Source: Pseudogymnoascus destructans
Taxonomy: Eukaryota > Ascomycota > Leotiomycetes > Thelebolales > Thelebolaceae
Reading direction: 5' to 3'
Length of the DNA stretch: 64,000 nucleotides
NCBI RefSeq assembly: GCF_001641265.1
Contig: NW_020167528.1
Location: 1,240,001-1,304,000 of the forward strand
Part shown: piece after piece, positions 1 to 11,297 of the stretch
Position numbering within the stretch: position 1 is the stretch's first letter
Layout of the letters: the number at the start of each line of letters is the position of its first letter
Made by a program: the position numbers and the translations under genes
Notes under the pieces: model-generated
Databases searched by the model: none
What the model was told of the DNA's origin: nothing
Seen by the model: only the letters and a program-made list of their open reading frames with translations

Positions 1-155
1 TTCAGCGTCATGCTTCAGAAACGAATACAGCTTAGTTTCTCAAGCCCTATAGACAACCTCTTCGCCCGGAGCATACATGAGTACCAGGACTATCGCATTC
101 CCTCCACCAAACACCAAACGCCCATTGTTAAACCCTAACAGCCCTTATCTCCGAC

Positions 156-1188
156 TCAGACAGCAACCTTCTTTTTCGACTTCTTAGTCTCGACCTCATC
201 CTTCATCTCGATATCCTCAGCATCAACGATCAACGAGTCCCTAGTCCTCTTCAACCCCTTCATCTTCCTCGTCTGCAGCTCCCCAAGATCCTGCTTGCCG
301 AGATGTATCCTTCCGACCTTGTCACCCACAATATCAGTCGAGATGTTCTTCTTCGGCCTCTCCAGCGTCGTCCTCGCCTTCCTCATCGCCTCCTTGAGCA
401 TAGCCTCCTCAGCATCCTTTATCCTCCCAACACGGAAATCCATGCGAGGACCCATCTCCTCAACCTCCACACGGGGAAGCTTCTGTCCGCTCTTCTTGGT
501 CTTGATCAGGTACACCCTAAGATGTATTTTTGGCTTCGCCTCCTCCCCATCGACAGTGTCGCGTGCCGCGATAGACACCAAGTACTGCAACCCCTCCACA
601 TCAACTTTCTCAGCCGGCTCGCCCTTGAAGAAGTCCGTGAAGAAGCTCTTCGCCATAGTGTACTCGTTCGGGATTGGACTCTCAAAAGGCGTACCGCTGA
701 ACAGCAGCATTGGCTTAAGTCCCACAGCGCACTTCTTGTTCTTGAACTGGCTGAGTAGGCGCAAGCTATCCGGATCGAGGTTCAGCTCCAGCATATCGAG
801 GACCTTGTAACCAAAGGTACGCACGAGCGTCAGCGCATGCGGGCGCTTCTTGCTGGAGGAGCCGAAGACGAGCAGCGAGGCGTCGTTCTTCTCGCTGAAG
901 AACTCGAGGGAGGTGGCATCCTCGAAGGGGTGGATCTCGTTCTTTTTGGTGAACTTCTGCGCTAGCGGTCGGCGCAGCGAGTACAGGTCTGTGAGCGCAT
1001 CTTGCGTCTTCTGCGAGCACGAGGTGCCGCGGAGGAAGAGCGCCTTCTTGGGATTCTCGACGGGCTTGGGGGCCTTCTTGTCGAGGGCGCGCTTGGAGCG
1101 GGCGTTGCGGGGTTTTCTGCCAATGGGTTAGTTTTTAATCGCCTTGTTGGGGAAATTTGCGTTTTAAAACGTACATTTGGCGGAGCAT
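156..1188 (-). CDS. RPF2: Ribosome production factor 2 (Brix domain), two exons
   Basis: Joined exons 1188-1175 and 1116-156 encode 324 residues. Seen: exon 1 gives MLRQ plus a split Ile codon; the 58-bp intron (1174-1117) has GTACGT and CAG ends; exon 2 continues KPRNARSKRAL, the conserved Rpf2 N-terminus. The Brix domain spans roughly residues 29-240 (KNEIHPFEDATSLEFF, then KRPHALTLVRTFGYKVLDML), and the tail is Lys-rich, ending KKSKKKVAV. Known for the family: Rpf2 works with Rrs1 in the nucleolus to bring the 5S RNP (Rpl5, Rpl11, 5S rRNA) into pre-60S particles and for 27S rRNA processing. The length matches the usual 310-350 residues. The start is fixed by the short exon 1, because exon 2 alone has no ATG in the right place. 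It is divergent from the PXMP4-like gene. Identity is very likely. Confidence 0.95.
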
Positions 1189-1659
1189 TGTGTTGTTATG
1201 TTGTCTCCAGGATTCTGCTCGTCGAAGCTGCCCTCATAGAAATCAGGGAAAAAGATTCTCGAAATGTTCCAAATCGATAGTGGTCACGTGGAGATAATGC
1301 AACGTTGGGCACTAGTTACTTGTGCCTTACAATTTAGGTTGGCTCTGTCACAAGAGAATCATCAGTATCACCGTATTCAGCATAGCATCCCTGCAGTTTG
1401 TGGGGTAAGGCTTTGGACCATCCCACTCGGCCTACGATCATCTCCAACGCCGAGAGCATCATCGTTCTCCAACTCCAACCGGCGCTCACTATATTACTGC
1501 GCCTGTCGCCTGTAACGACCTCTGCATTGTTTACTTTTTATCTCCTTTAATACCCCATGCAGATTTGCCAATAGCTCTCACCTGGCTTTCTGCTTTCGAG
1601 GTGTCTTTGCGCTGAGCGACGACGTTATCTGAGATCTCAGCCGAGGCACATCCGCCGAA
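1189..1659. promoter_or_regulatory. Divergent promoter region, RPF2 / PXMP4-like
   Basis: This 471-bp spacer separates two divergently transcribed genes. It contains a CACGTG E-box core near 1285 (ggtcacgtggag). No reading frame or RNA gene is convincing here. Confidence 0.5.
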
Positions 1660-2515
1660 ATGGCCACGGCTAACGCAGTATACGTGAGTAAACAACGCTG
1701 AAAACCACAACACTTCGTGATGGAATCGTGCTGATGATAGGGGATATAGAAAGCTCTCAATGAGATAGTGCTCAATCCTAAATATGCCGACTTATTCGCC
1801 CTCGTGAAAGCCGCGCGCAATGGTGCTGTTTACGGCGCAAAAATCCGTTTCCCCCATGCCTTGGTGTATGCATCCCCTCCCACCCTCGCTCCTCCTCCTA
1901 GGCAAGCAAACATACTGACAATGATTTCATAGCATGATCTTTCTCTTCCGCTCCGGAACGTAAGTCACAACCCCCCATCCCCCCTTCTACCCAAAGCTAA
2001 CCGCCCCTCCCTTCAGATTCAGAGAAAAGGCCCGGCTAGTCTACAAAGCCACGCGCACACATGCCCAAAACCTTTCCCGCTTTGCGGTAATCTATAAAAT
2101 GGTCATGATCGCGCTCCGACGCCTCAACCCCACCGGCAAAGAGGGCCCCTACGACACCTTCTTCGCCGGGCTGATGGGCGGATACGTCGTGTTCGGGCAG
2201 CGCAACCCGCGCACGGGCAACGTGTCGGGGGTCAGCCAGCAGATCGTCATATACATCTTCGCGCGTGTGGTGCTGGGGTTGGCGAAGCTGAGCGTGGAGC
2301 CGAGCACGGGGATCGTGACGAATGCGCAGCTGTCGAATAAGATTAAGGATAATGCGTGGCCGGTGTTTGCGGCGATGAGCTGGGGGGCGGTGATGTATGT
2401 GTTCAGGTGGCACCCGGATAGCTTGCAGTCGAGCTTGCGGAGCAGTATGAGCTATATTTATGTGCAGAGCGATCATTGGGATAGCTTGAAGACGCTGGTG
2501 TGGCATAATAAATAG
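1660..2515 (+). CDS. PXMP4: Peroxisomal membrane protein 4-like (PMP24, Tim17/22/23 superfamily), four exons
   Basis: Exons 1660-1683, 1750-1865, 1933-1959 and 2017-2515 give 221 residues with every junction in phase. Seen: exon 1 is MATANAVY; exon 2 carries ALNEIVLNPKYADLF and ARNGAVYGAKIRFPHAL, the strongly conserved Pxmp4 N-terminal block; exons 3-4 continue IFLFRSGTFREKARLVYKAT and GYVVFGQRNP. Introns are 66, 67 and 57 bp with GTGAGT, GTATGC and GTAAGT donors. Human PXMP4 is 212 residues, so the model is full length. Known: an integral peroxisomal membrane protein of the Tim17 family whose exact role is unresolved. Exon 1 is the least certain part because GTATAC, six bases upstream, could also serve as donor. 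Confidence 0.88.
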
Positions 2516-3189
2516 GTGTCTGGAGAGTGGTTGGTTGGGGCTTGTGGATATCAAGGGTGGGAGGATGCGTTCATGGCGGGTTCATGAATGATGTTACGAG
2601 TAGGTTGCCGTCTCGAGGGACCGTGTTATAGAGACGTATGGATCTCTCGCAACGTTGGTTGAAATAACCATGGTGCATAGGATCATATTAAGAATTGTAG
2701 ATAGGCGCGCATATCAATAAATAGATTTTGCTCAAGAGACTGATTTGTACTCGTGCCGCCCAATGTTCCGAAGAACTGTAGATAACCGCTGATTTGCGGA
2801 ACTATGATTAAAATTGATGTGCTCAGTCACCCAGGGTTATAATCAACCAATCAGTCCCTCATAAATAGAGGTAAAGAGATAAATTATATTAGTTTCAAGG
2901 CCCTCTTCACATTTTAGGGGTGCAAGCACCAATAAAATAAAATATAAAAGCTTTCAATTCTAGTATTTTCATTCCTCAACGTCCCCGCATCACAATTATT
3001 TTATTCATAAATCAGAACTAGTATATACGCATCCAATCTGGACAAAGAGGATATACTACCACGATACTGTCATACTCATCAAATCCCACAGAACATAACC
3101 GCTCAAAACGGAACGCTAGATACTCAAATCCACGAAACCAGTCCGCTCTCAACAGATCGGGCACACTGGATTTCTCTGCGACTCAAAGC
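2516..3189. other. Convergent intergenic region, AT-rich
   Basis: Shared 3' flank of the PXMP4-like gene and alpha-tubulin. The stretch is AT-rich from about 2690 to 3010. I see no gene, repeat or structured RNA in it. Confidence 0.6.
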
Positions 3190-4851
3190 TTAATACTCGA
3201 CGTCATCAGGGGCAAAGGCCTCGCCATCGGCGCCAACCTCCTCGTAATCTCTCTCGAGAGCGGCCAAATCCTCTCTCGCCTCGTTGAACTCGCCCTCCTC
3301 CATGCCCTCACCGACGTACCAGTGCACGAAGGCACGCTTGTTGTACATCAGATCGAACTTGTGGTCGAGGCGGCTCCAGGCCTCCGCGATGGCGGTCGTG
3401 TTGCTCAGCATGCTAACGGCGCGGTCGACCTCCGCGAGGGCACTGTCTGGGTTCGAAGCAGATGCCGGGACAACAACGGGCTTCTGGTAGTTGATACCGA
3501 TCTTGAAGCCGGTCGGGCACCACTCGACGAGGTTGAATGACTGTTTGGCCTTGAGACTTGCGACGGCGGCGTTGCATTCACGGGGGACAACATCGCCACG
3601 GTACAGGAGCGCGACGGCCATATACTTTCCGGCACGCGGGTCGCAGACAACCATCTGGTTGTTGGGCTCGAAGCACTGTAGGGTCAGTTCCTGGACCTTG
3701 AAGCTCTCGTGGCTGGACTTCTTGGCGGAGATGACTGGGGCGTAGGAGACGAGTGGGTAGTGGATGCGCGGGAACGGGACGAGGTTGGTCTGGAACTCGT
3801 TTAGATCGACATTGAGCGCGCCGTCAAAGCGGAGGGAGGAGGTAATCGAAGACACGACCTGGGCGATCAGGCGGTTCAGGTGCTCGAAGTTGGGGCGGGG
3901 AATATCGAGCGAACGGCGGCAGATGTCGTAGATGGCCTCATTGTCGACGAGGAAAGTGCAGTCTGAGTTCTCAATGGTAGAGTGGGTGGAGAGCACGGCG
4001 TTGTACGGCTCAACAACGGCAGTGGAGACGCGAGGAGATGGGTAGATGGCGAACTCCAGCTTGCACTTCTTGCCGTAGTCAGTGCTGAGGCGCTCCAGAA
4101 GGAGGGATCCAAAGCCAGACCCAGTTCCACCACCGAATGAGTGGAAAATTAGGAATCCCTGGAGAGATGAGCAGTTATCTATTTGCATGTTAGTTGAGGA
4201 ACGCCTTCATGTTCACAATGCAATTGGCAGATTTAAATGCGACAAAGGTCGCATAAAAGGTGTCCAATCTATAGATATGGTCAGGATAGAGGCATTGTCT
4301 TACCAGCGACACGTCGGACTTTGTCAACCACAGTGTCAACCAATTCCTTGCCAATTGTGTAGTGGCCTCTTGCGTAGTTGTTTGCTGCATCTTCCTTGCC
4401 GCTTACGAGAAGCTCGGGGTGGAATAGCTCTCGGTAGGTGCCAGTGCGAACCTCGTCGATTGGGCTGGGGTCGAGATCGACAAAGATAGATCGGGGAACG
4501 TATTTTCCGCTTGCAGTCTCGTTGAAGAAGGTCTCGTTAGACCCGGTTTCGGCGATATCTCTGGTCTCGGGATCCGGGCGACCATCGGGCAAAAGGCCAT
4601 GCTCAAGGAGATAGCTAGGAACAAGTTAGAAAATCAGTTATAATTATAAAAAAATATTAAAATTCACAAAGTACTTACAGCTCCCAAGCAGCATTTCCAA
4701 GCTGAACACCAGCTTGGCCAATGTGGATGTGACAGATCTAAGCTCCGTGTCAGAACAGCGAGTTCGTGCTAACGAAATGCTCACCGACTCGCACTTTGGA
4801 GAGTCTAATGAGCAGATAGTACGGGTTAATAGGTCTTACTTCGCCCCTCAT
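3190..4851 (-). CDS. Alpha-tubulin, four exons
   Basis: Exons 4851-4840, 4737-4679, 4614-4304 and 4178-3190 join in phase to 456 residues. Seen: a 12-base first exon (MRGE) continues ICHIHIGQAGVQLGNAAWEL, the fungal alpha-tubulin N-terminus; the nucleotide-binding GGGTGSG lies at residues 143-149; the C-terminal signature MYNKRAFVHWYVGEGMEEGE is followed by an acidic tail ending VEY. The family normally has 445-455 residues. Known: it polymerises with beta-tubulin into microtubules. The residue run ICRRSLDIPRP and the tail pattern favour alpha over beta. An alternative model with a mini-exon near 4780 was considered, but the direct MRGE-ICHIHIG join aligns best with relatives. Fungi often carry two alpha-tubulin paralogues and I cannot say which this is. 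Confidence 0.95.
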
Positions 4852-5542
4852 TGTGTCCAATGAATATATTCAAATGATCAATATGGTGGGTAGTATCGGG
4901 TATCAATTAAGCACAACTCGACAAGAGAGCGGCGTCTTGCTGTGCAATACTAATAAGGGGGTAAATGGGGTCAATGGTGGGGTTGTGGTGTTGGTTATTG
5001 GCTTAGTCATCAATCACATGATGTGTATACTTGCGCACCTAAAACAACGATATGGCTGTTTATGAGGCATCGAACCATTCGTGACATTTAGGGAAAATTA
5101 ATAGCCAACTTTGCTTTACCTTAACTTAGATCATGTAAACATTGGAAGGCTTATTTGTTATTAGAATTACTTACAAAATAATGAGGCTCTGGCAAACCTT
5201 AAGAGCCTTATATTGAGGTTTTCTGGAACGCGTTGCTCTGCCAACACGTGGCAACGATAAGCCAGAAGCAGGCGCGTGTTTGGTGATCGGGCTCGTCAGA
5301 CACGGGTTTCTTTTGTGCGAAAAACAAGAAAATCTGGCGACCTTGGACGACAGATACTAACAACAGATACACATTACAACAAACATCAATACGGTTATAG
5401 TACGAACTAGCGACGGTTATCACGAGGCCGTCTGTCAGCAACTCCAAGCACTTCACGACGCGCAAATATCTCTCCAACACAACAACGACCTCCATGTCGC
5501 ATAACTTATAACAACATCGGACCCAACCAACAGCAACCCGCG
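4852..5542. promoter_or_regulatory. Divergent promoter region, alpha-tubulin / NUD1-like
   Basis: A 691-bp spacer between divergent genes. A CACGTG core occurs near 5246 (aacacgtggcaac). The last 150 bp before the NUD1-like start are CA- and AAC-rich, as in many fungal 5' leaders. No coding feature is seen. Confidence 0.45.
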
Positions 5543-8500
5543 ATGGAGAGTGCCTGGCTGGATTCTCTTTCGGAAGATTGGATCTCACAGCCAAACTCCG
5601 AACATTCTCCCGCAGGTTCCCTCCCATCACTCCCAGGAAGCACACCGCCATCATCAAACTCCGTTCAAGAACGCCCCTTCGCAAGTCGCATACCAGTCCT
5701 GAAGTCTTTGGGCCAACCCAGCCATGACTCGAGTGCGCTGCCATTGGGTGAGCGAAGTCCAAATTCGTATAACGTTCCCATACCACATACCTCGAAACAG
5801 AGTTCAAAATTGCGAAACGAAATTTCAGCTGCCGGGCAAGACAGAAGGGTTTCGAGAACCCTGTCAGTATCGTCTTCCCAATCTGTTCAGCATCATACAG
5901 TGCAGCATAGGTCAATAAGCTCGTCACCACAAAAGTCGCGAAATACCCCGGAATGGAAGAAGAGGCTCCTGCATGGAGACGTTGCGTACGGAGACCAGCG
6001 TGATTTGTTCAGTCCAGTCGGTCTGGAGAACATATTCAAGCCACCGCCACCAACAAGACAATCTTCAGCCAAATCATCATTGGAGCTACAATCCAAGTCG
6101 GAGGATGTGACAATGCGATCAAGCCCTCCTCCATACAAACCTAAAGAGGTGCCACAACCTTCAGAACGGCAAGGTCCCAAACCCATAAGTTACAAATTAG
6201 CAGATACCGGCAGCGACCAATTCTCAGAATGCGACCTGAGCCAAAGCAGTAGCTTTCGACCACGGAATACTGTGAGCCGGAAAGCGTCAAGTCGAAATCC
6301 CTTGGTCCACGACATTGCGCTGGAGGAAGCTGGCGTTGAGGAAGAATCAGGGGGAGAGGATGACGAGATTGATGACTTGGAGATTTCGAAGGGAATGGAC
6401 AGCGATGCCCATCTCCAAGTTACCCCTCAGAAACAGGATATCGATATTTTGAGCAAACGGCAACCGAAATCTCCACTCAAGGATCCCACGCCCAAACGAA
6501 GGCGAACATTACACGACTCTGATATTGACAATCTGTCCATTGACAATGTCATCTACAATTCGGTTCTCGAAAGCCATCAGAATATCCAGTCTGTTATTGG
6601 CAAGAAGAGGAAGGATGCCAGGCATGGCAACGATAACGAATCCGCAAACCCCGAAGTCATGGCTACGCGCCAGGTCCTCCAGCCTCGTACACTATCCGTG
6701 AGCCAGCGGCGCAATTCCAGCTCAGAGATTGATCTCAACACTGTTTCAAGACCACCGCCATGGAGCCAAAAAGAATTGACCGAACAACAGCAAAAGATTG
6801 CAAGAGTTCAGGCAGAACTAGACATGACGCGCCCAACGGGCCCTTTTGTTGGAATTAACCACCACATGTCGAATGACAGCCGCAAGCCATCCATGACTAC
6901 TCAGGACTTCTTAGATGAAGCCAAAAAGATTATGGCAGGAATTCGAGGAAAATCGCGGCCTCAATGTGGATTGAATAGCCTCGAGGAGTCGGAATCGGAA
7001 ATATCCAGCTTGAATCAGGCAAACGACTCGCAAAATCCCGACTACGAGGAGTCTTACCAGGAGTCTACGACAGAGCCATTTTCGAGGCCGCCGAGTCGCG
7101 AAGGTGGTGCGCCTGTCCCACGGCAAGCAAAGGAACAAAGTGACCCAGAACTTCTAAGCCACTTGAAAAAGTATGAAGAGTGGAGTGATTTTGATGCATT
7201 GGTTGCCTCCTCCATCCCATCAACTGTCCCCGTCAAAACCAACGAAGACGCAGCACCCAAACAGGGTAATACTGAAGACGGAGTTGTTGCGAAGCCTACC
7301 GGTTGGACTTTGAATCATGACATGCCTTACGAAAGCGACCCACCAAACATCCAAATCACAGAATATCCCCAACTTCAGCGAAAGCGAAAGCATTCTACAT
7401 CGTCTTTACCAGGTGGAGGTGATGACGGGGCTGCCCACTCGCATGGATCGAATCCATCCTCAGGGCACTCAACCAACCGATCTATCCCTACTGGGTCCTC
7501 CAGAAACTCGGATTCTCGACGGATGATAGCACCCCATACCGTTTCCCACCTTATCCCAGAGCAGCTTGCAGGAATGGTATTTGACCGTGAAAAAGGGATA
7601 TGGGTAAAGCGCAAAGCCACTGACCCAAAGATCTTGGGGAATGTGTTACCCTCTGATGACGATGATCCCTTTGGAGATATCCCGGATCTCACTGTGGACG
7701 AAATACAGGAGATGCAGAGGATACGAGCTGTAACCGCAAAACAGCGCGAGGAATCCCGTCTTTTGATTGTCCAGGAGTACCAAGGCCAGTTTAATTTCTG
7801 TAAAGGTGAAGGGCTTGGCTCACATCACGTATTTGGGAGCGCTCCTACAACAAGTGAGCCCAAACACAGCGGATCTGAGCCGTCACTTTCTGCGCCGCCT
7901 ACATCGAGCAGTGGCATTCCGGACACGCAAGTGACGACATGGGACGAACAGCCAGAAGCTTCTGCTAAATCTGATACCGAGGCCATTGCCGACGTAGACC
8001 CGATAGCTACTACCCACGAAAAAACCCTGAAAGAAGTCATTGAGGAAGACGCTGAAGAGGAGATTTCAATCAATGGGAGCAGGTCACAAGTATGGAACGA
8101 TGTCAAGCCTCGACGCAGCGTAACCATTTCATTCTCATCGCCATTTTCGTCTATGATGCAGGATAACTCGAATGAGAACCCAGCATCTCGTATTTTCGGC
8201 CACTATCATGAAGAGGAGCAAGATGTGAGTATCAATGGGCGAGCCGAAGCCTCCAGGTTTCAGCAACGGGAATCCGCAACTCAACTTCGATCGTCCCAAC
8301 GCGGTGCGCCTCGTTGCTCCTCCTTTGGCGCGCAGAATTTCACCAGGCGTCCCGTGTCCCGTATAGACGAACGCGACGAAGATTCTTTTGCGGAATATAT
8401 GGAAAATGGAGGTGCCCGGAGGAATCTCAGTATAGCCGTCACGACCCCAATGCCAGTCAGAAACACGTCTCGTCAAATTTCGACCGTCCAGCAGACACCG

Positions 8501-10252
8501 GATATTGGAATTGGCCATGGCTCTCTCTATCAGCTAAGCCCGCTGTCTGATTTCACCATGAACCATGCCGAAGAATCTTTTGCGTTCGAGGTCAGCTATG
8601 TAGCACCAGTGAGCCGTCATCAGCCTGGCTCAAAGAGATCGCTTTCGATGACTGTCAAAGAGCTCGTTCAGCGTATAACTGATGTGGAGCCTTATGAGCC
8701 TTACTGGCCGCATATCAGGCAAATCGATCTGAAGAAGAAGAAAATACAGAGTTTGCACATGTTGAGCAAATTCTGTGGTCAACTCGAAGAGCTCGACGTG
8801 TCTGATAACGAGATTTCTCAGCTCGATGGCACCCCGGAAACCATCCGGAACTTGCGCATTACGCACAACTCCCTGACTGACCTGACCTCGTGGCAACACT
8901 TGAGGAATCTCCAGTATCTGGATATCTCAAACAATGACCTCACTACGTTGGAAGGACTAAAGGATCTAATTCATCTACGTGCTGTTCGTGCAGACTACAA
9001 CAAGATTAACTCGGTAAATGGTATTTTCGGCCTTGACGGTCTCATCAGTCTCCGCTTGAGGAACAATGCGGTCCACGCCGCAGACTTCACCGGGTGCAAC
9101 CTTCCTCGATTGATGGACCTTGACCTCAAGGGAAATAAGCTAAAGGCCATTGCTGGCCTCGAGGATTTGCGATCACTTGCAACCCTCCATCTAGAAGATA
9201 ACTGCCTGGAGACTTTCAATGAGGGCTCCAATCACACTTATCATGGATTGAAGTATCTCAAGCTCAGCGGGAACAATCTCCAGCAGATTGACGTCAGCCA
9301 CTATCCCAATATCCGCCTACTGTACCTGGACCGCAACCGCCTTGGGAAAGTCGCTGGTCTTCTAAAGGCAAAACACATTGACAGCCTCTCAATGCGCGAG
9401 CAGAGAGATTCGGTAATTGACATGTCATTCCTGGACCATAGCTTCGAAGTCAGGAAACTCTTCCTGTCAGGCAATCTCCTCCCCAACTTCGCGCCTCGTG
9501 TCGATTTCCTCAACCTGCAATACTTGGAGCTCGCAAACTGCGGCCTGGAATCCCTTTCCGCTGAGTTCGGGCAGATGATGTGCAATGTACGGGTGCTGAA
9601 CTTGAACTTCAACGCGCTTCACGATCTCAAGCCCCTGCTTGGCATAGTGCGTCTCAAGCGTCTTCACATATCTGGGAACCGCCTCACTCGGCTACGGAAG
9701 ACTACTGGTGTCCTCGGCCAGTTCTCGAGTCTGTCAAATGTCGACATCAGGAATAACCCCGTGACGTTGGGCTTCTACCCTCATGTCACACAGACGAGAG
9801 TTGCTCTCCTTCAGCGCGCAGAGGACGATGCCGAAGTGGCCGTTGAGGACCCATTTACAATACTTGATGGGGATGAGGGGAAGGACAAGGCTTATGCTGG
9901 TCGGTTGGATATGGAGACTAGGATGAGGAGGAGAGTCTATGAGATGTTGATGGTGGGTGGATGTCAGAGACTGAAGATGCTAGATGGGTTGCCAGCCAGT
10001 ACTCAGGTCGCGGACGTCAAGGATGCGGTTTGGGATGAGCTTGTCAAGATTGGGCTTGTTCAAAATACTGTGGGGCAAACCGAAGCTCCGGCAGCTGAGA
10101 TGGCGCCGCAAACTAATAATGAGGAACAGAAAGGTGGGGATGTAGATCCCGTGCAGGATGAAGTGGTGGAGAAGAAAGAAGAGCAGGTGGTGGAGGAGAA
10201 GAAGGAGGGGGAGCGGGAGAGCCAGTGGCCGGCTGAGGATAGTTTTGCTTGA
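5543..10252 (+). CDS. Septation/mitotic-exit network scaffold, leucine-rich repeat protein (Nud1/Cdc11/SnaD family)
   Basis: One uninterrupted frame of 1569 residues starting MESAWLDSLSEDWIS, the usual start of this family in filamentous fungi. Seen: about 1000 residues of Ser/Pro-rich, presumably disordered sequence with many SP/TP sites, then leucine-rich repeats from about residue 1055 to 1430 (EELDVSDNEI, LQYLDISNNDL, LMDLDLKGNKL, LKYLKLSGNNL and others), and an acidic/Lys-rich C-terminal tail. Known: S. pombe Cdc11 and S. cerevisiae Nud1 sit at the spindle pole body outer plaque and tether the Sid2/Mob1-type kinase cascade that triggers septation; the A. nidulans relative is SnaD. The LRR block is placed C-terminally as in those proteins. 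No frameshift or convincing intron was found in 4.7 kb, so it looks functional. The exact orthologue name is inferred. Confidence 0.85.
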   Translation: MESAWLDSLSEDWISQPNSEHSPAGSLPSLPGSTPPSSNSVQERPFASRIPVLKSLGQPSHDSSALPLGERSPNSYNVPIPHTSKQSSKLRNEISAAGQDRRVSRTLSVSSSQSVQHHTVQHRSISSSPQKSRNTPEWKKRLLHGDVAYGDQRDLFSPVGLENIFKPPPPTRQSSAKSSLELQSKSEDVTMRSSPPPYKPKEVPQPSERQGPKPISYKLADTGSDQFSECDLSQSSSFRPRNTVSRKASSRNPLVHDIALEEAGVEEESGGEDDEIDDLEISKGMDSDAHLQVTPQKQDIDILSKRQPKSPLKDPTPKRRRTLHDSDIDNLSIDNVIYNSVLESHQNIQSVIGKKRKDARHGNDNESANPEVMATRQVLQPRTLSVSQRRNSSSEIDLNTVSRPPPWSQKELTEQQQKIARVQAELDMTRPTGPFVGINHHMSNDSRKPSMTTQDFLDEAKKIMAGIRGKSRPQCGLNSLEESESEISSLNQANDSQNPDYEESYQESTTEPFSRPPSREGGAPVPRQAKEQSDPELLSHLKKYEEWSDFDALVASSIPSTVPVKTNEDAAPKQGNTEDGVVAKPTGWTLNHDMPYESDPPNIQITEYPQLQRKRKHSTSSLPGGGDDGAAHSHGSNPSSGHSTNRSIPTGSSRNSDSRRMIAPHTVSHLIPEQLAGMVFDREKGIWVKRKATDPKILGNVLPSDDDDPFGDIPDLTVDEIQEMQRIRAVTAKQREESRLLIVQEYQGQFNFCKGEGLGSHHVFGSAPTTSEPKHSGSEPSLSAPPTSSSGIPDTQVTTWDEQPEASAKSDTEAIADVDPIATTHEKTLKEVIEEDAEEEISINGSRSQVWNDVKPRRSVTISFSSPFSSMMQDNSNENPASRIFGHYHEEEQDVSINGRAEASRFQQRESATQLRSSQRGAPRCSSFGAQNFTRRPVSRIDERDEDSFAEYMENGGARRNLSIAVTTPMPVRNTSRQISTVQQTPDIGIGHGSLYQLSPLSDFTMNHAEESFAFEVSYVAPVSRHQPGSKRSLSMTVKELVQRITDVEPYEPYWPHIRQIDLKKKKIQSLHMLSKFCGQLEELDVSDNEISQLDGTPETIRNLRITHNSLTDLTSWQHLRNLQYLDISNNDLTTLEGLKDLIHLRAVRADYNKINSVNGIFGLDGLISLRLRNNAVHAADFTGCNLPRLMDLDLKGNKLKAIAGLEDLRSLATLHLEDNCLETFNEGSNHTYHGLKYLKLSGNNLQQIDVSHYPNIRLLYLDRNRLGKVAGLLKAKHIDSLSMREQRDSVIDMSFLDHSFEVRKLFLSGNLLPNFAPRVDFLNLQYLELANCGLESLSAEFGQMMCNVRVLNLNFNALHDLKPLLGIVRLKRLHISGNRLTRLRKTTGVLGQFSSLSNVDIRNNPVTLGFYPHVTQTRVALLQRAEDDAEVAVEDPFTILDGDEGKDKAYAGRLDMETRMRRRVYEMLMVGGCQRLKMLDGLPASTQVADVKDAVWDELVKIGLVQNTVGQTEAPAAEMAPQTNNEEQKGGDVDPVQDEVVEKKEEQVVEEKKEGERESQWPAEDSFA

Positions 10253-11297
10253 GCGTTTTTACGAGACGATGTTTAATGACTTGGTTGTACAATACCATGA
10301 GGGCAGCATTGGGTGGAGTTTTGTTGAAACTTGGCTGTTTTACTTTTGTATAAACAGGGGCGTCTTTTGATTGTCGTTTTTTAAGTAGAGGGGGCTGGCT
10401 ATGGAGGTTATTGATGTTGATTGCCAATTCGGACTGATGAAATTGCGAAGTTCCACTGTCTGATATATATTTCTCAGCCCTATATTAAGAGGCCTGAGAG
10501 GTGGCCATGCCGTTCCTATTGGGTTCATTTCCACGACGTCGCATCCTTCCCGTGTCTGTGTTGAGAGTGATTGATGGGGGTACGGGGATACACAGCCAAT
10601 TTAGTATACAAATCCCCGATCACAGGTAATCAGTCAGAAGCCTCACAGTAAATAATATAAAATATAGATCAAATTGGATTACTACACTATCCTACGGGCC
10701 TACGTATCCTACTTATAATAAGCCCTGGGGGAATCCCCGAAACCCCGGCAGTCTGAGGGCTCTTCAGCTTCAGCTGTGATGGAATTCGGCAGCTGCATGA
10801 GATCTCCAATAGCCCACGTCCCAACAGTCTGGATATTACCTAATACGTCACGACACTAGGTACGGAGTAGTGTAGTGACGCATTTTAGTTCCCTGTGGCG
10901 ATCTCCTCGTCCGCGGTTCAAAATATCACAACCAACAAACTATAAAGTCCTATATAAATTCAAAATTCTTCGTGGACCCTCACAACTGTATCCGCCGTTG
11001 TTTATCTATCACCCAAACAAAGCCCCCACATTCGTATCTGATACATCCGCAGCCGCCAAGTAAACGCCGCACGCGGTTATGATCGTTGTAACCTGCAAGT
11101 ACCTTCCAATAATAAGCTCCGATGACACCCACCTTCCCGCCACAACACTCATATTGACCGCGGTGGCTTATTATTGAATTAATTTCTTTCCATCCCTTCC
11201 CTCCCCCCATCACGCGGAATGCAAATTGCCAAGCCGTAATTAGCCTCCAACAAACAGCCAGCCTCACTCTCTTCCCCTCCCTCTCTCTTCTCTCACC
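10253..11297. other. Intergenic region with a CRE-like inverted repeat
   Basis: About 1 kb separates the NUD1-like gene from the membrane-protein gene. It holds no convincing coding sequence. An imperfect inverted repeat at 10846-10880 is reported separately. From 10600 to 10720 the DNA is AT-rich. Confidence 0.55.
10846..10880. promoter_or_regulatory. 13-bp inverted repeat with TGACG/CGTCA ends
   Basis: Left arm CGTCACGACACTA (10846-10858) and right arm TAGTGTAGTGACG (10868-10880) are reverse complements with one mismatch, around a 9-base centre that contains TACGGAG. The arm ends are CRE/bZIP half sites. It lies about 420 bp upstream of the next start codon, so a regulatory role is inference. 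Confidence 0.4.

Noticed and set aside
2036..2554. 172-codon minus-strand open frame opposite the PXMP4-like gene
   Set aside because: His/Arg/Pro-rich shadow of a well-supported spliced gene; no homology and no independent signals.
4740..4840. An extra mini-exon in alpha-tubulin (TGCGAGTCG followed by GTGAGC)
   Set aside because: It would insert Cys-Glu-Ser into a highly conserved N-terminus; direct joining of MRGE to ICHIHIG fits the family better.
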